A program made the translations under genes and the position numbers. A stretch of 64,000 bases of DNA. Source: CAIZQW01 sp942493055. GTDB taxonomy: Bacteria > Verrucomicrobiota > Kiritimatiellia > RFP12 > UBA1067. The stretch spans positions 1,984,001-2,048,000 of the forward strand of contig OW818680.1 of assembly GCA_942493055.1 (NCBI GenBank), given 5' to 3'. The stretch's first letter is position 1. Each line of letters opens with the position of its first letter. The notes under the pieces were generated by a model. That model had not been told where the DNA came from. It saw nothing but the letters and a program-made list of their open reading frames with translations, and made no database searches. Positions 27,622 through 35,643 of this stretch are shown here, in pieces.

Positions 27622-29739
27622 ATGAAAAAGATTTTGATGCTGAGTTTATGCGCGGCAGGCCTTGCTGTGGCGCAGGAGAAGCCGCTGTTTCTCGACACCT
27701 CCAAGCCTGTGGATGACCGGGTGAAGGACTTCATCAGCCGGCTGACCCTTGAGCAAAAGGGCGATGCGCTGAACCACAGAGGGAAGACCATTGACGTCTC
27801 AGGCTTTCAGCTTCGCGAGGATCATTGGAATCAATGTTTGAACGGTGTGCAGTGGCGCGGCGAGGGAAGCGGATCGACCACGCTCTTTCCCATTTGCCTC
27901 GGCATGGCTGCGACGTTTGATACGCAACTCGTCCATCAGGTCGCCACCGCCATCTCCGACGAGGCGCGCGCCATCTATAATCGCTGGCATCTCGATCCGT
28001 CTGTCAAGGGCGAACGCAAGGGCCTCATCTACCGCGCGCCTGTGATCAACATCGGGCGCAATCCGTATTGGGGACGCAATTACGAGGCGTGGGGCGAAGA
28101 CCCCTATCTTGTGGGACGCATGGGCGTGGCGTATGTCAAAGGACTCCAAGGCGATGACCCGCGTTACCTGAAGCTGGCCGCGACACTCAAGCATTATGCA
28201 GTCAACAATGTCGAACAGGACCGACAGAAACTGGATATGACCGTCTCCGAACGCATGATGCATGAATACTGGCTGCCGCATTTCAAAGCGTGCGTGATGG
28301 AAGGGAAGGCGCAGTCGCTCATGGCCAGTTATAATGCGCTCAATGGCGTGCCCAATAATATCAACCGCTGGTTACTCACTGATGTGCTGAAGCAGCAGTG
28401 GCAACATGAAGGGTTTGTTGTTTCCGACCTGGGCGGCGTGAAGACCATGATCAACGGGCACATGGGCAAAAAGATGACCTTCCTGGATGCGGTTTCGCAA
28501 TCCATCATGGCGGGCTGCGATTTCTCTGACAAAGAGTATGCTGCCAACATTCCCGAGGCCATCAAGACAGGCAAGATGACTGAGGAACGCCTCAATGACG
28601 CGCTCTTCCGCGTGTTGCGCACGCGGATGCGTCTCGGCGAGTTCGATCCGTTTGACGCTGTGCCGTACAGCAAGATTCCGATGAGCGTCGTGTGCAGTGC
28701 CGAGCACCGCGCACTCGCGTTGAAGACGGCGCAGAAGGCAATCGTTCTGTTGGAAAACAAAAACCACGTTCTGCCGCTCGACAAGAGCCAGATTAAGAAC
28801 ATCGTTGTCATCGGCCCCCTCTCCAAGGTCATCCAGACCTCAAACTACACTGGCAATTTCAAGGATGCGGTGGACCTGCTCACCGGCATTCAGAATCGTG
28901 CGGGTCTGGACAAGGTGACGTATGTGAAGACGCAAGAAGCCGGACAGGCTACGAACGTAATCCAAGCGGCGGATGTCGTGATTGTGGCTGTGGGCACGAC
29001 ACGAAAAGATGAAGACGAAGGCCGCGACCGAAAACAGCTCACGCTTCCCGAAGGACAGGAGGAGTTGGTCAGGCAGATGCTCGCCTTGAATCCCAGGACC
29101 ATTGTCGTACAATCCGCCGCAGGGCCTGTCACATCGCCTTGGCTGAAGGCCCATGCTCCTGCATGGCTTCAAGCCTGGTGGTTTGGCGAGGAGAGCGGGA
29201 ACGCGGTCGCTGACGTGATTTTCGGGGCGGTCAATCCCGCAGGACGCCTGCCCCACACGGTCTACGCATCACCCGAACAGGTGCCCGTCCAAAGCGAATA
29301 CGATATTTCCAAAGGCTTCACCTACATGTACGTGAAGGGCGAGCCGCAGTATGCCTTCGGCTATGGATTAAGCTATGCGACCTTCACCTATTCAAACATG
29401 AAGGTTGAAGGGGCCTCGCCATTCATCGTCCGTGTGGACATTGCCAACACAGGCAAGGTCGCGGGCGATGAAGTGCCGCAACTTTATGTCCGGCAACTGA
29501 AGCCGCGCGTGGTGCGTCCCTCCAAAGAGCTGCGCGGCTTTGCCCGCATCACGCTCAAGCCTGGCGAGACAAAAACCGTGAGCTTTATACTGCCCCCAAC
29601 AAAACTAGCGTTCTATGACGAAGTTAAACACGCCTTTGTGACAGACCCCGGAGCCTACGAACTCATGCTCGGCGCTTCCTCAGCAGACATCCGCCTCAAG
29701 ACCGTCATCAATGTCCTCCCTCCTCCTGTGCCCCTTTGA
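27622..29739 (+). CDS. Glycoside hydrolase family 3 beta-glucosidase/beta-xylosidase, exported
   Basis: 705 residues with a signal peptide (MKKILMLSLCAAGLAVA). The three-domain GH3 architecture is complete: a (beta/alpha)8 domain with the nucleophile in GFVVSDLGG (D269), an alpha/beta sandwich domain, and a C-terminal fibronectin-III-like domain (FIVRVDIANTGKVAGDEVPQLYVR). N-terminal motifs such as PVINIGRNPYWGRNYEAWGEDPYL and LKHYAVNN are typical of the exo-beta-glucosidase/beta-xylosidase branch. It would cleave terminal beta-linked sugars from oligosaccharides in the periplasm, complementing the GH26 and GH2 enzymes. The substrate within the family is not decidable from sequence. Confidence 0.93.
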   Translation: MKKILMLSLCAAGLAVAQEKPLFLDTSKPVDDRVKDFISRLTLEQKGDALNHRGKTIDVSGFQLREDHWNQCLNGVQWRGEGSGSTTLFPICLGMAATFDTQLVHQVATAISDEARAIYNRWHLDPSVKGERKGLIYRAPVINIGRNPYWGRNYEAWGEDPYLVGRMGVAYVKGLQGDDPRYLKLAATLKHYAVNNVEQDRQKLDMTVSERMMHEYWLPHFKACVMEGKAQSLMASYNALNGVPNNINRWLLTDVLKQQWQHEGFVVSDLGGVKTMINGHMGKKMTFLDAVSQSIMAGCDFSDKEYAANIPEAIKTGKMTEERLNDALFRVLRTRMRLGEFDPFDAVPYSKIPMSVVCSAEHRALALKTAQKAIVLLENKNHVLPLDKSQIKNIVVIGPLSKVIQTSNYTGNFKDAVDLLTGIQNRAGLDKVTYVKTQEAGQATNVIQAADVVIVAVGTTRKDEDEGRDRKQLTLPEGQEELVRQMLALNPRTIVVQSAAGPVTSPWLKAHAPAWLQAWWFGEESGNAVADVIFGAVNPAGRLPHTVYASPEQVPVQSEYDISKGFTYMYVKGEPQYAFGYGLSYATFTYSNMKVEGASPFIVRVDIANTGKVAGDEVPQLYVRQLKPRVVRPSKELRGFARITLKPGETKTVSFILPPTKLAFYDEVKHAFVTDPGAYELMLGASSADIRLKTVINVLPPPVPL

Positions 29740-29825
29740 CCTTCACATCAAATGCACTCGCCCGATTCGCGAATCAGGTTGACCGCGAAACGCTTTTCGT
29801 CTATATTTTACAGCTTTCCTACGTG

Positions 29826-29856
29826 TTGTAACGTCCACCCTTTAACTTTTTATAAA
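29826..29856 (+). promoter_or_regulatory. Possible promoter for the methyltransferase/MTHFR gene
   Basis: TTGTAA at 29826 and TATAAA at 29851 are 19 bp apart, just ahead of the TTG start at 29860. The match is weak, but it supports a start downstream of the first in-frame ATG at 29752. No S-box or other methionine-related riboswitch is visible in the short upstream space. Confidence 0.25.
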
Positions 29857-29859
29857 ACC

Positions 29860-31719
29860 TTGAATACGAAGACCCCCATCCTTGAAAAAATAAGCCGCCA
29901 GCCGTTGATCTTTGATGGTGCCATGGGCACCATGATCTATCAGCGCGGCATCTTCATCAACGCCTGCTACGATGAACTCTGCATCACCAAGCCTGCGCTG
30001 ATCCAGTCCATCCACCAGGAATACATCAATGCCGGGGTTGACGTGATCGAGACAAACACGTTCTCCGCCAACCGCCTCAAGCTTGCCGCCTACGGACTTG
30101 CAGACCGGGCCAGGGAGATCAATCTTGCTGCAGCAAAGATCGCCCGGCAGGTTGCCGGAGAGCAGGTCTATGTCGCAGGCTCTGTGGGCCCCTGTTCCAA
30201 GACTGGGGGGACACCGGATCACGCCTCACGAACCGAACAGCTCGAGGCCTACGCCGAGCAGATCGCCGCACTCGTTGAAGGCGGGGTCGATCTGCTGCTC
30301 CTGGAGACCTTCTTTGACATCGACTCCCTTCGCATCGCGCTTGAAGCGGCAACCCTGCATAAGATCCCGGTCATGGCCTCCTTCACCGTCCCGGAAGCGG
30401 AGATCGACGCGGAGAAGGACAGCGAAATCCAATTCGCCAAACTGCTGGACGAAGATCCCCGCGTCAACATCATCGGCATCAATTGCGGTGTCGGACCTCA
30501 AAAACTCTTGCTTCCGGTTCAGCGGATCGTCAAAGCCATTCAAAAGCCTCTCGTGGCCATGCCCAACGCAGGCGGGCCGAGCGAAGTCGGCGGCCGGCAG
30601 ATGTATCTCAACAGCCCTGAATTTTTCTCTGAATATTGCAAGCGCTATATTGAACTCGGAGCGCGCGGAATTGGCGGCTGCTGCGGAACGACCCCCGGAC
30701 ACCTGGCCATGGCAACCCGCGCAGTCAGATGCCTGAGCGGCGTCAAGCAGCACGTCGAGATCGTAACTGCCCCCTCCCAGGCGACAACTGGAAAGCCCCT
30801 GCCTCCATTGACGCCGACGCAGGACAAAACTCCCTTTGCGAAGAAACTCTATTCCGGAAAAATGGTCACCTCAATTGAAATCCTGCCTCCGCAGAATGGC
30901 AAGATGCTGCCCGCGTTCATTGAGAAGTGCCGCCTTTGTCAGGAGGCCGGCATTGACGCCATCAACCTGCCGGACGGCCCGCGGGCCAGCGCGCGCGTAT
31001 CCGTCATCGCCACAGCGCTCGCCATGAAAAAAGAGCTGACCATTGAGCCCATCCCCCATTACTGCTGCCGCGACAGGAATCTGATCGGGATGCAGTCCGA
31101 CCTCTTGGGCGGCTACGCGCTGGGCCTGAACAACTGGCTCTTCATCACCGGCGATCCGCCCAAGCTCGGCCACTATCCGAACGCCACGGGCGTGTATGAC
31201 GTCGATGCCATCGGGCTCTGCCAGATGGTCAGCAACCTCAACAGCGGCATGGATGCGGCAGGCGAATCCATCGGCGACCAAACCGTGATCCTGATGGGCG
31301 TGGGAAGCAATCCTGTCGCCCTCGAGATGGAACGGGAGATCGAACGTTTCTTCAAGAAGATCGATGCTGGGGCCGAGTACACCATCACCCAGCCTGTGTT
31401 TGATCCGGAAGCCCTCTTCAGGTTCATCGACAGGGTCAGCAACTATCACAAGACCCTCCCGCTGATTGCCGGCATCTATCCCCTCGTCTCCTTCAAGAAC
31501 GCCGACTTCATGAGCAAGCATGTCCCGGGTGTCGTGGTCCCGGACAGAATCCTTGAGCGCATGAGCAGGTGCAAGACCAAGGAAGACGGGATAAAAGCCG
31601 GGATCGAGATCGCGCATGAGACCTGCGAGGCTGTCAAGAGCCATGTCCAGGGCATCCAGATGTCAGCCCCGCTGGGCAACATCCAGCCCGTCCTGACCAT
31701 GATGAAAGCGTTGATGTAA
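29860..31719 (+). CDS. Bifunctional homocysteine S-methyltransferase / methylenetetrahydrofolate reductase
   Basis: 619 residues from the TTG at 29860. An in-frame ATG at 29752 would add 36 residues of poor character with no ribosome-binding site, whereas the TTG starts right before the family block (PLIFDGAMGTMIYQRG). Residues about 10-300 are the zinc-dependent homocysteine methyltransferase domain, with zinc Cys in INCGVG (C209) and GGCCGT (C274, C275). Residues about 325-605 are a MetF-like FAD TIM barrel: SIEILPPQ, FITGDPPKLG and ITQPVFDP. The fusion is known from YitJ-type proteins and would couple methyl-folate formation with methionine synthesis. It is a stand-alone gene between the GH3 gene and a small ABM protein. 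Confidence 0.92.
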   Translation: MNTKTPILEKISRQPLIFDGAMGTMIYQRGIFINACYDELCITKPALIQSIHQEYINAGVDVIETNTFSANRLKLAAYGLADRAREINLAAAKIARQVAGEQVYVAGSVGPCSKTGGTPDHASRTEQLEAYAEQIAALVEGGVDLLLLETFFDIDSLRIALEAATLHKIPVMASFTVPEAEIDAEKDSEIQFAKLLDEDPRVNIIGINCGVGPQKLLLPVQRIVKAIQKPLVAMPNAGGPSEVGGRQMYLNSPEFFSEYCKRYIELGARGIGGCCGTTPGHLAMATRAVRCLSGVKQHVEIVTAPSQATTGKPLPPLTPTQDKTPFAKKLYSGKMVTSIEILPPQNGKMLPAFIEKCRLCQEAGIDAINLPDGPRASARVSVIATALAMKKELTIEPIPHYCCRDRNLIGMQSDLLGGYALGLNNWLFITGDPPKLGHYPNATGVYDVDAIGLCQMVSNLNSGMDAAGESIGDQTVILMGVGSNPVALEMEREIERFFKKIDAGAEYTITQPVFDPEALFRFIDRVSNYHKTLPLIAGIYPLVSFKNADFMSKHVPGVVVPDRILERMSRCKTKEDGIKAGIEIAHETCEAVKSHVQGIQMSAPLGNIQPVLTMMKALM

Positions 31720-31837
31720 CTGGAAAATTGAAACTGGATACTTGAAACTTGGAGTTGCCTGCCGACTCGAATGAGGTTGAAAAAACGCTGCGGTTGTGTT
31801 AAAAGTAACAGCGAATTATTAAATGAAAGGATTACAC

Positions 31838-32200
31838 ATGAGCACCTTTGACAACTCCGTGAGTATCAACCCGTATTTTAAAATCACCGATGCGAACATG
31901 GCTGCGGCGAAAGAGATGCTGAAGACCTTCTGCACGCTGGTCAAAAAAGAAGAGGGCTGCCTCTATTACAACTTCTGCTTTAACGGCAATGTCATGACCT
32001 GCCGCGAGGCCTATAAGGACGCGGCGGCCGTAATGGCGCACCTGGAGAACTGCGGCGAGGCGCTCGGCAAGTTTGTCCAGATCGTCGAGCTCTTCCGTAT
32101 CGAGATTCTCGGGCCAGCCGCGGAACTGGATAAGCTGCGCACCCCCTTGGCCGATATGAAGCCCGAGTACTTCGTGCTCGACTCCGGCACAGGCAAATAA
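31838..32200 (+). CDS. ABM-domain (YgiN-like) small protein
   Basis: 120 residues from the ATG at 31838, which has AAAGGA 7 bases upstream. It has the dimeric ferredoxin-like ABM fold pattern: INPYFKITDANMAAAKEMLKTF as strand 1 and helix 1, EEGCLYYNFCFNG as strand 2, REAYKDAAAVMAHLEN, then VELFRIEILG. Proteins of this type include quinol monooxygenases and many of unknown function. It contains four Cys residues, which is unusual for the family. The partner and substrate cannot be told. Confidence 0.75.
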   Translation: MSTFDNSVSINPYFKITDANMAAAKEMLKTFCTLVKKEEGCLYYNFCFNGNVMTCREAYKDAAAVMAHLENCGEALGKFVQIVELFRIEILGPAAELDKLRTPLADMKPEYFVLDSGTGK

Positions 32201-32218
32201 GCCAAACGGAGTCTATCT

Positions 32219-32740
32219 ATGCAAAGTCACTTGATTCTCGGTCTGGTCATCGTTGTTTTTGGCGGCGTCCTTGCAGCGGTGATCATCTATCATATTCTTC
32301 GCTATCTGCGGGGAAGTATCAAGCTCTCGCTCCCGTGCACGGCCTTCAATCCGGGCGAGGCCATCGCCGGCTCCTTTGAATTGATGACGAAGAAGGAGAT
32401 TCAGGGCAACAAACTGATCGTGAGTCTTATTGGTTCGAAGACGGTCCGGACGCATCATGGCGGAAAGACGCGGACCCGCACCGAGGAAGTGTACCGGGAC
32501 GAGGTGGTCATCGAGGGCGAGAAAAATTATTTCGCCGGCTATACCGCCACCTACGCCTTTCAGGTGAAAGCGCCGAACCTGCAGGCGCCTGATTTCTTGA
32601 ATTCGCAAGCAGGCCAGATCCTGGGAACAGCCCTCAGCCTCCTCAGCGACCAATCCTCGCGCATCACCTGGAAAGTCGAAGCCCGCCTCGATGCCAAAGG
32701 CGTGGACCTGGCTACGTCGCGCGCTGTCTCGATCCGTTGA
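32219..32740 (+). CDS. Membrane-anchored arrestin-fold protein of unknown function
   Basis: 173 residues. One N-terminal transmembrane helix (LILGLVIVVFGGVLAAVIIYHIL) is followed by a beta-rich domain (IKLSLPCTAFNPGEAIAGSFEL, LIVSLIGSKTVRT, YAFQVKAPNL) that resembles the arrestin-like/Spo0M fold. There are no catalytic motifs. It starts 18 bp after the ABM gene and probably shares its transcript. Its stop is one base from the stop of the convergent sigma-54 activator gene, leaving no room for a conventional terminator between them. Confidence 0.65.
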   Translation: MQSHLILGLVIVVFGGVLAAVIIYHILRYLRGSIKLSLPCTAFNPGEAIAGSFELMTKKEIQGNKLIVSLIGSKTVRTHHGGKTRTRTEEVYRDEVVIEGEKNYFAGYTATYAFQVKAPNLQAPDFLNSQAGQILGTALSLLSDQSSRITWKVEARLDAKGVDLATSRAVSIR

Positions 32741-32741
32741 A

Positions 32742-34286
32742 CTACTTCGTCTTGTCGTTATAGACGTCGGGCTCGATCGACAGACGCTGGATTTTGTAGT
32801 GCATGACGCGGGGCGAGAGCCCCAGCGTGCGGCCGGCGGCGGACATATTGCCGTTGTTCTTTTTGAGCGCTTCAACGATCAACTCGCGTTCAAACGATTC
32901 GACCAGCATGTTGAAGGAGGCGTTGCCGTCCTTGATGAGTTCGGAATCATTTGACGAGCCCGTCTGAAGCGAGGGCGGCAGGTTGTAGCTGTGGATGCAG
33001 TCATCCGTCGATGTCAGCACCGCACGCTCGATGCAGTTTTCCAGTTCACGCACATTCCCTGGCCAGTGATAGGTCATCAGCATATTGATGGCCGGCGTCG
33101 AGAGACGCTGCACTGTCTTGCCATAGCGCAAATTCAATTTCTGAATAAAGTGTTCAGCCAGCAGAATAATATCGCAGCGGCGTTTCGCCAGATCCGGCAG
33201 CGTGATCGGGAAGATGTTCAGGCGGTAATAGAGATCTTCGCGGAACTTGCCCTGCTCCATCAGCTCTTCCAGATTCCGGCTTGTCGCAGCCAAGAGGCGC
33301 ACATCGCTCTTGAGTTCCTCGTTGCTCCCGACCCGCGAGAAGGTGCGCTCTTGAATGAAGCGCAACAGCTTCACCTGCGTCTGCGGGGTCAGGTCGCCGA
33401 TTTCATCCAGGAAGAGCGTTCCTTTATTGGCGGCCTCGACGCGCCCGATACGGGTATTGAACGCGCCGGTAAAGGAACCCTTCTCATGTCCGAAAAGCTC
33501 GCTCTCAACAAGGCTCTCCGGCAATGCTGCGCAGTTGAGCGCAATAAAGGGCTTGTCCGCGCGCGGACTGAGTTTGAAAATCGCATTGGCGACCAGCTCC
33601 TTACCGGTGCCTGAAGCGCCACGTATCAAAACTGTCGCATTGCTGGGGGCGACCTGACGGATGAGATCGTACGTCTTCTTCATCGAACTGCAATTGCCGA
33701 TGAGCTGTCCGGGATTGCCGCTCGTTTCGCCCAGCGCGGTGCGCAACTGCTGGTTTTCTTTGATCAGGCTTTCGCGTTCATCCATCTCCGTCCTGTAGAC
33801 GCTGGCTGCTTCCGCTGTCAGATTGCCCACGATTTCAAGGAAGCGAAGATCTTCTTCCAAAACAACGCCCGCGCTGACCGCCCGGTCGATACTCAAGGTG
33901 CCGATGATTTTTTCCATGTAGAAAATCGGCACGCAGAGGAAGGCGATATCTTTGGCTCCTGTACGCGAACCAGTGATATTCCGAAAGCGTTTTTCTTTAG
34001 AGACATCCGGAACCAACTGGGCAATGCCGGTCTCTGCGACGGTTCCTGTGATGCCTTCGCCGAGCTTGTAACGTCCGCGTTTCTGCTCAGTTTCGCTGAG
34101 TCCGTGCGAGGCGGCAATTTCGAACACATCACCCTTTCTCAGCGTAAAGGTTCCGCGCAACATTCCCATCTTGCGATGGAGGACATCGAGCACCTTTTCC
34201 AGAAGGGCGGTAATGTTTCGTTCGTGTACAACAGCCGAACTGATCTCACACAACACTTCAATCTCTGTCTTCAGTTGGTTTTGCAT
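32742..34286 (-). CDS. NifA-type sigma-54-dependent activator (GAF-AAA+-Fis)
   Basis: 514 residues. A GAF sensor domain (about 20-165), a AAA+ domain (about 195-425) with Walker A GASGTGKE, the sigma-54 contact loop ESELFGHEKGSFTGA and LFLDEIGDL, then a Fis-type helix-turn-helix (GNMSAAGRTLGLSPRVMHYK). The contact loop reads GSFTGA in place of the usual GAFTGA. NifA-like activators open sigma-54 promoters, usually for nitrogen metabolism. The gene is 27 bp downstream of gltD on the same strand, so it is probably part of the glutamate synthase transcript and is a good candidate regulator of it. Confidence 0.92.
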   Translation of the reverse strand: MQNQLKTEIEVLCEISSAVVHERNITALLEKVLDVLHRKMGMLRGTFTLRKGDVFEIAASHGLSETEQKRGRYKLGEGITGTVAETGIAQLVPDVSKEKRFRNITGSRTGAKDIAFLCVPIFYMEKIIGTLSIDRAVSAGVVLEEDLRFLEIVGNLTAEAASVYRTEMDERESLIKENQQLRTALGETSGNPGQLIGNCSSMKKTYDLIRQVAPSNATVLIRGASGTGKELVANAIFKLSPRADKPFIALNCAALPESLVESELFGHEKGSFTGAFNTRIGRVEAANKGTLFLDEIGDLTPQTQVKLLRFIQERTFSRVGSNEELKSDVRLLAATSRNLEELMEQGKFREDLYYRLNIFPITLPDLAKRRCDIILLAEHFIQKLNLRYGKTVQRLSTPAINMLMTYHWPGNVRELENCIERAVLTSTDDCIHSYNLPPSLQTGSSNDSELIKDGNASFNMLVESFERELIVEALKKNNGNMSAAGRTLGLSPRVMHYKIQRLSIEPDVYNDKTK

Positions 34287-34313
34287 ATCAGGGCTTTAGT
34301 GTACTTGATTAAG

Positions 34314-35630
34314 TTAGGCGTTGTCCATAAGAAAACCATTGATGGTTTCGACTGCTTTATTCGCATCAGCCATGGCGCGTACCACCAAACTGGGTCCGTT
34401 CGCGGCATCGCCCATGATAAATACGTTCTTCTCCTTGATGTCATACTTGGGCTTGAGAAAGCCCATCGCCAGGAAGACGAGGTCCGAGTGAAGCACCTCC
34501 GTCGTGTTTTCAACGGCTTTGAAGTTCAACGGACGTCCCTCCGGCGAAAAGCTCCATTCCACACGCTGGACCTCGACGCCGGTCACGTGTCCGTTCGCAC
34601 CCAGGCAGCGCGTGCTCTGCAGATTCCAGCGCCGTTCCCCGCCCTCCTTATGACTGGAGGAGGTGCGCTGCATATACGGCCACAGCGGCCAGGGCGTGGA
34701 TGTTGAGCGCTCTGGGGGCGGTTCCGGCATGATTTCAATTTGCAGGATACTCTTGGCCCCTTGCCGGACCGAGAGACCGACACAATCGCTTCCGGTATCG
34801 CCGCCGCCGATCACGAGCACGTTACGTCCCTCTGCAGACACATTGCCATTGAGGAAGTCGAGCGCAAAGAAGATGCCCTGCAAATCAGCTCCCGGGATGT
34901 CGAGCGGACGGGGCGTCGGTGTGCCGGCAGCGACCACCACGGCGTCGAACTGGCGCGCCAGGTAGTCCATGGAGATATCTTTCCCGATCTCCGTGTTCGC
35001 CTGAAAATCGATCCCGGTGTCACGCATCACCTGGATGCGTCGCTCAATGACCTTCTTGTCGAGCTTGAAGGAGGGTATCCCATAGCGCAGCAGACCGCCA
35101 AAATCCGGGTTGCGTTCATAGACCGACACGCGATGTCCAGCCTGGTTCAGGGCAATGGCGGCTGCCAAGCCGGCAGGCCCGCTCCCGACAACAGCCACGC
35201 TTTTGCCGGTGCGCTGCTGAGGAGCCTCACGACTCACCCACCCCTTCTCAAAAGCCTTCTCGACAACCTGCTTTTCGATCTGGCGGATCATCACGGAGTC
35301 GGTTCCGAGCGAAGCCGTGCAGCTTCCTTCGCAGAGCGCAGGACAGATGCGGGAGGTGAACTCGGGCATGGAGTTGGTGGAACTCAGTAGTTCATACGCC
35401 ACCCGGTCATTCCCCTTGTGGACCGCCTCGTTGATTTCGGGGATGAAGTTGCAGAGCGGACACCCCGTGCCATGGCAGAAGGGGATGCCGCAGGTCATGC
35501 ACCGGGCCGACTGCTGGTGAATCTCCTCGGCAGACAGGGTCCGCTCGACTTCCAAGTAGTCCTGCTTGCGGGCGTCGACCGGGCGATAGACATCATTGAT
35601 GCGTTTTGTGGTTAGAAATTCTTTACTCAT
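34314..35630 (-). CDS. gltD: Glutamate synthase small (beta) subunit
   Basis: 438 residues from the ATG at 35630, chosen for the GGGAG 6 bases upstream and the family start MSKEFLTTKR. An N-terminal double 4Fe-4S domain carries CMTCGIPFCHGTGCPLCNF and CPALCEGSC. The FAD-binding fold follows (VAVVGSGPAGLAAAIALNQAG), then the NADPH-binding fold (VLVIGGGDTGSDC), then the C-terminal FAD motif FIMGDAANG. The subunit passes electrons from NAD(P)H to the large subunit, which makes glutamate from 2-oxoglutarate and glutamine. The start overlaps nothing: gltB ends 13 bp upstream, indicating one operon. Confidence 0.96.
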   Translation of the reverse strand: MSKEFLTTKRINDVYRPVDARKQDYLEVERTLSAEEIHQQSARCMTCGIPFCHGTGCPLCNFIPEINEAVHKGNDRVAYELLSSTNSMPEFTSRICPALCEGSCTASLGTDSVMIRQIEKQVVEKAFEKGWVSREAPQQRTGKSVAVVGSGPAGLAAAIALNQAGHRVSVYERNPDFGGLLRYGIPSFKLDKKVIERRIQVMRDTGIDFQANTEIGKDISMDYLARQFDAVVVAAGTPTPRPLDIPGADLQGIFFALDFLNGNVSAEGRNVLVIGGGDTGSDCVGLSVRQGAKSILQIEIMPEPPPERSTSTPWPLWPYMQRTSSSHKEGGERRWNLQSTRCLGANGHVTGVEVQRVEWSFSPEGRPLNFKAVENTTEVLHSDLVFLAMGFLKPKYDIKEKNVFIMGDAANGPSLVVRAMADANKAVETINGFLMDNA

Positions 35631-35643
35631 GATTGCTCCCAAA

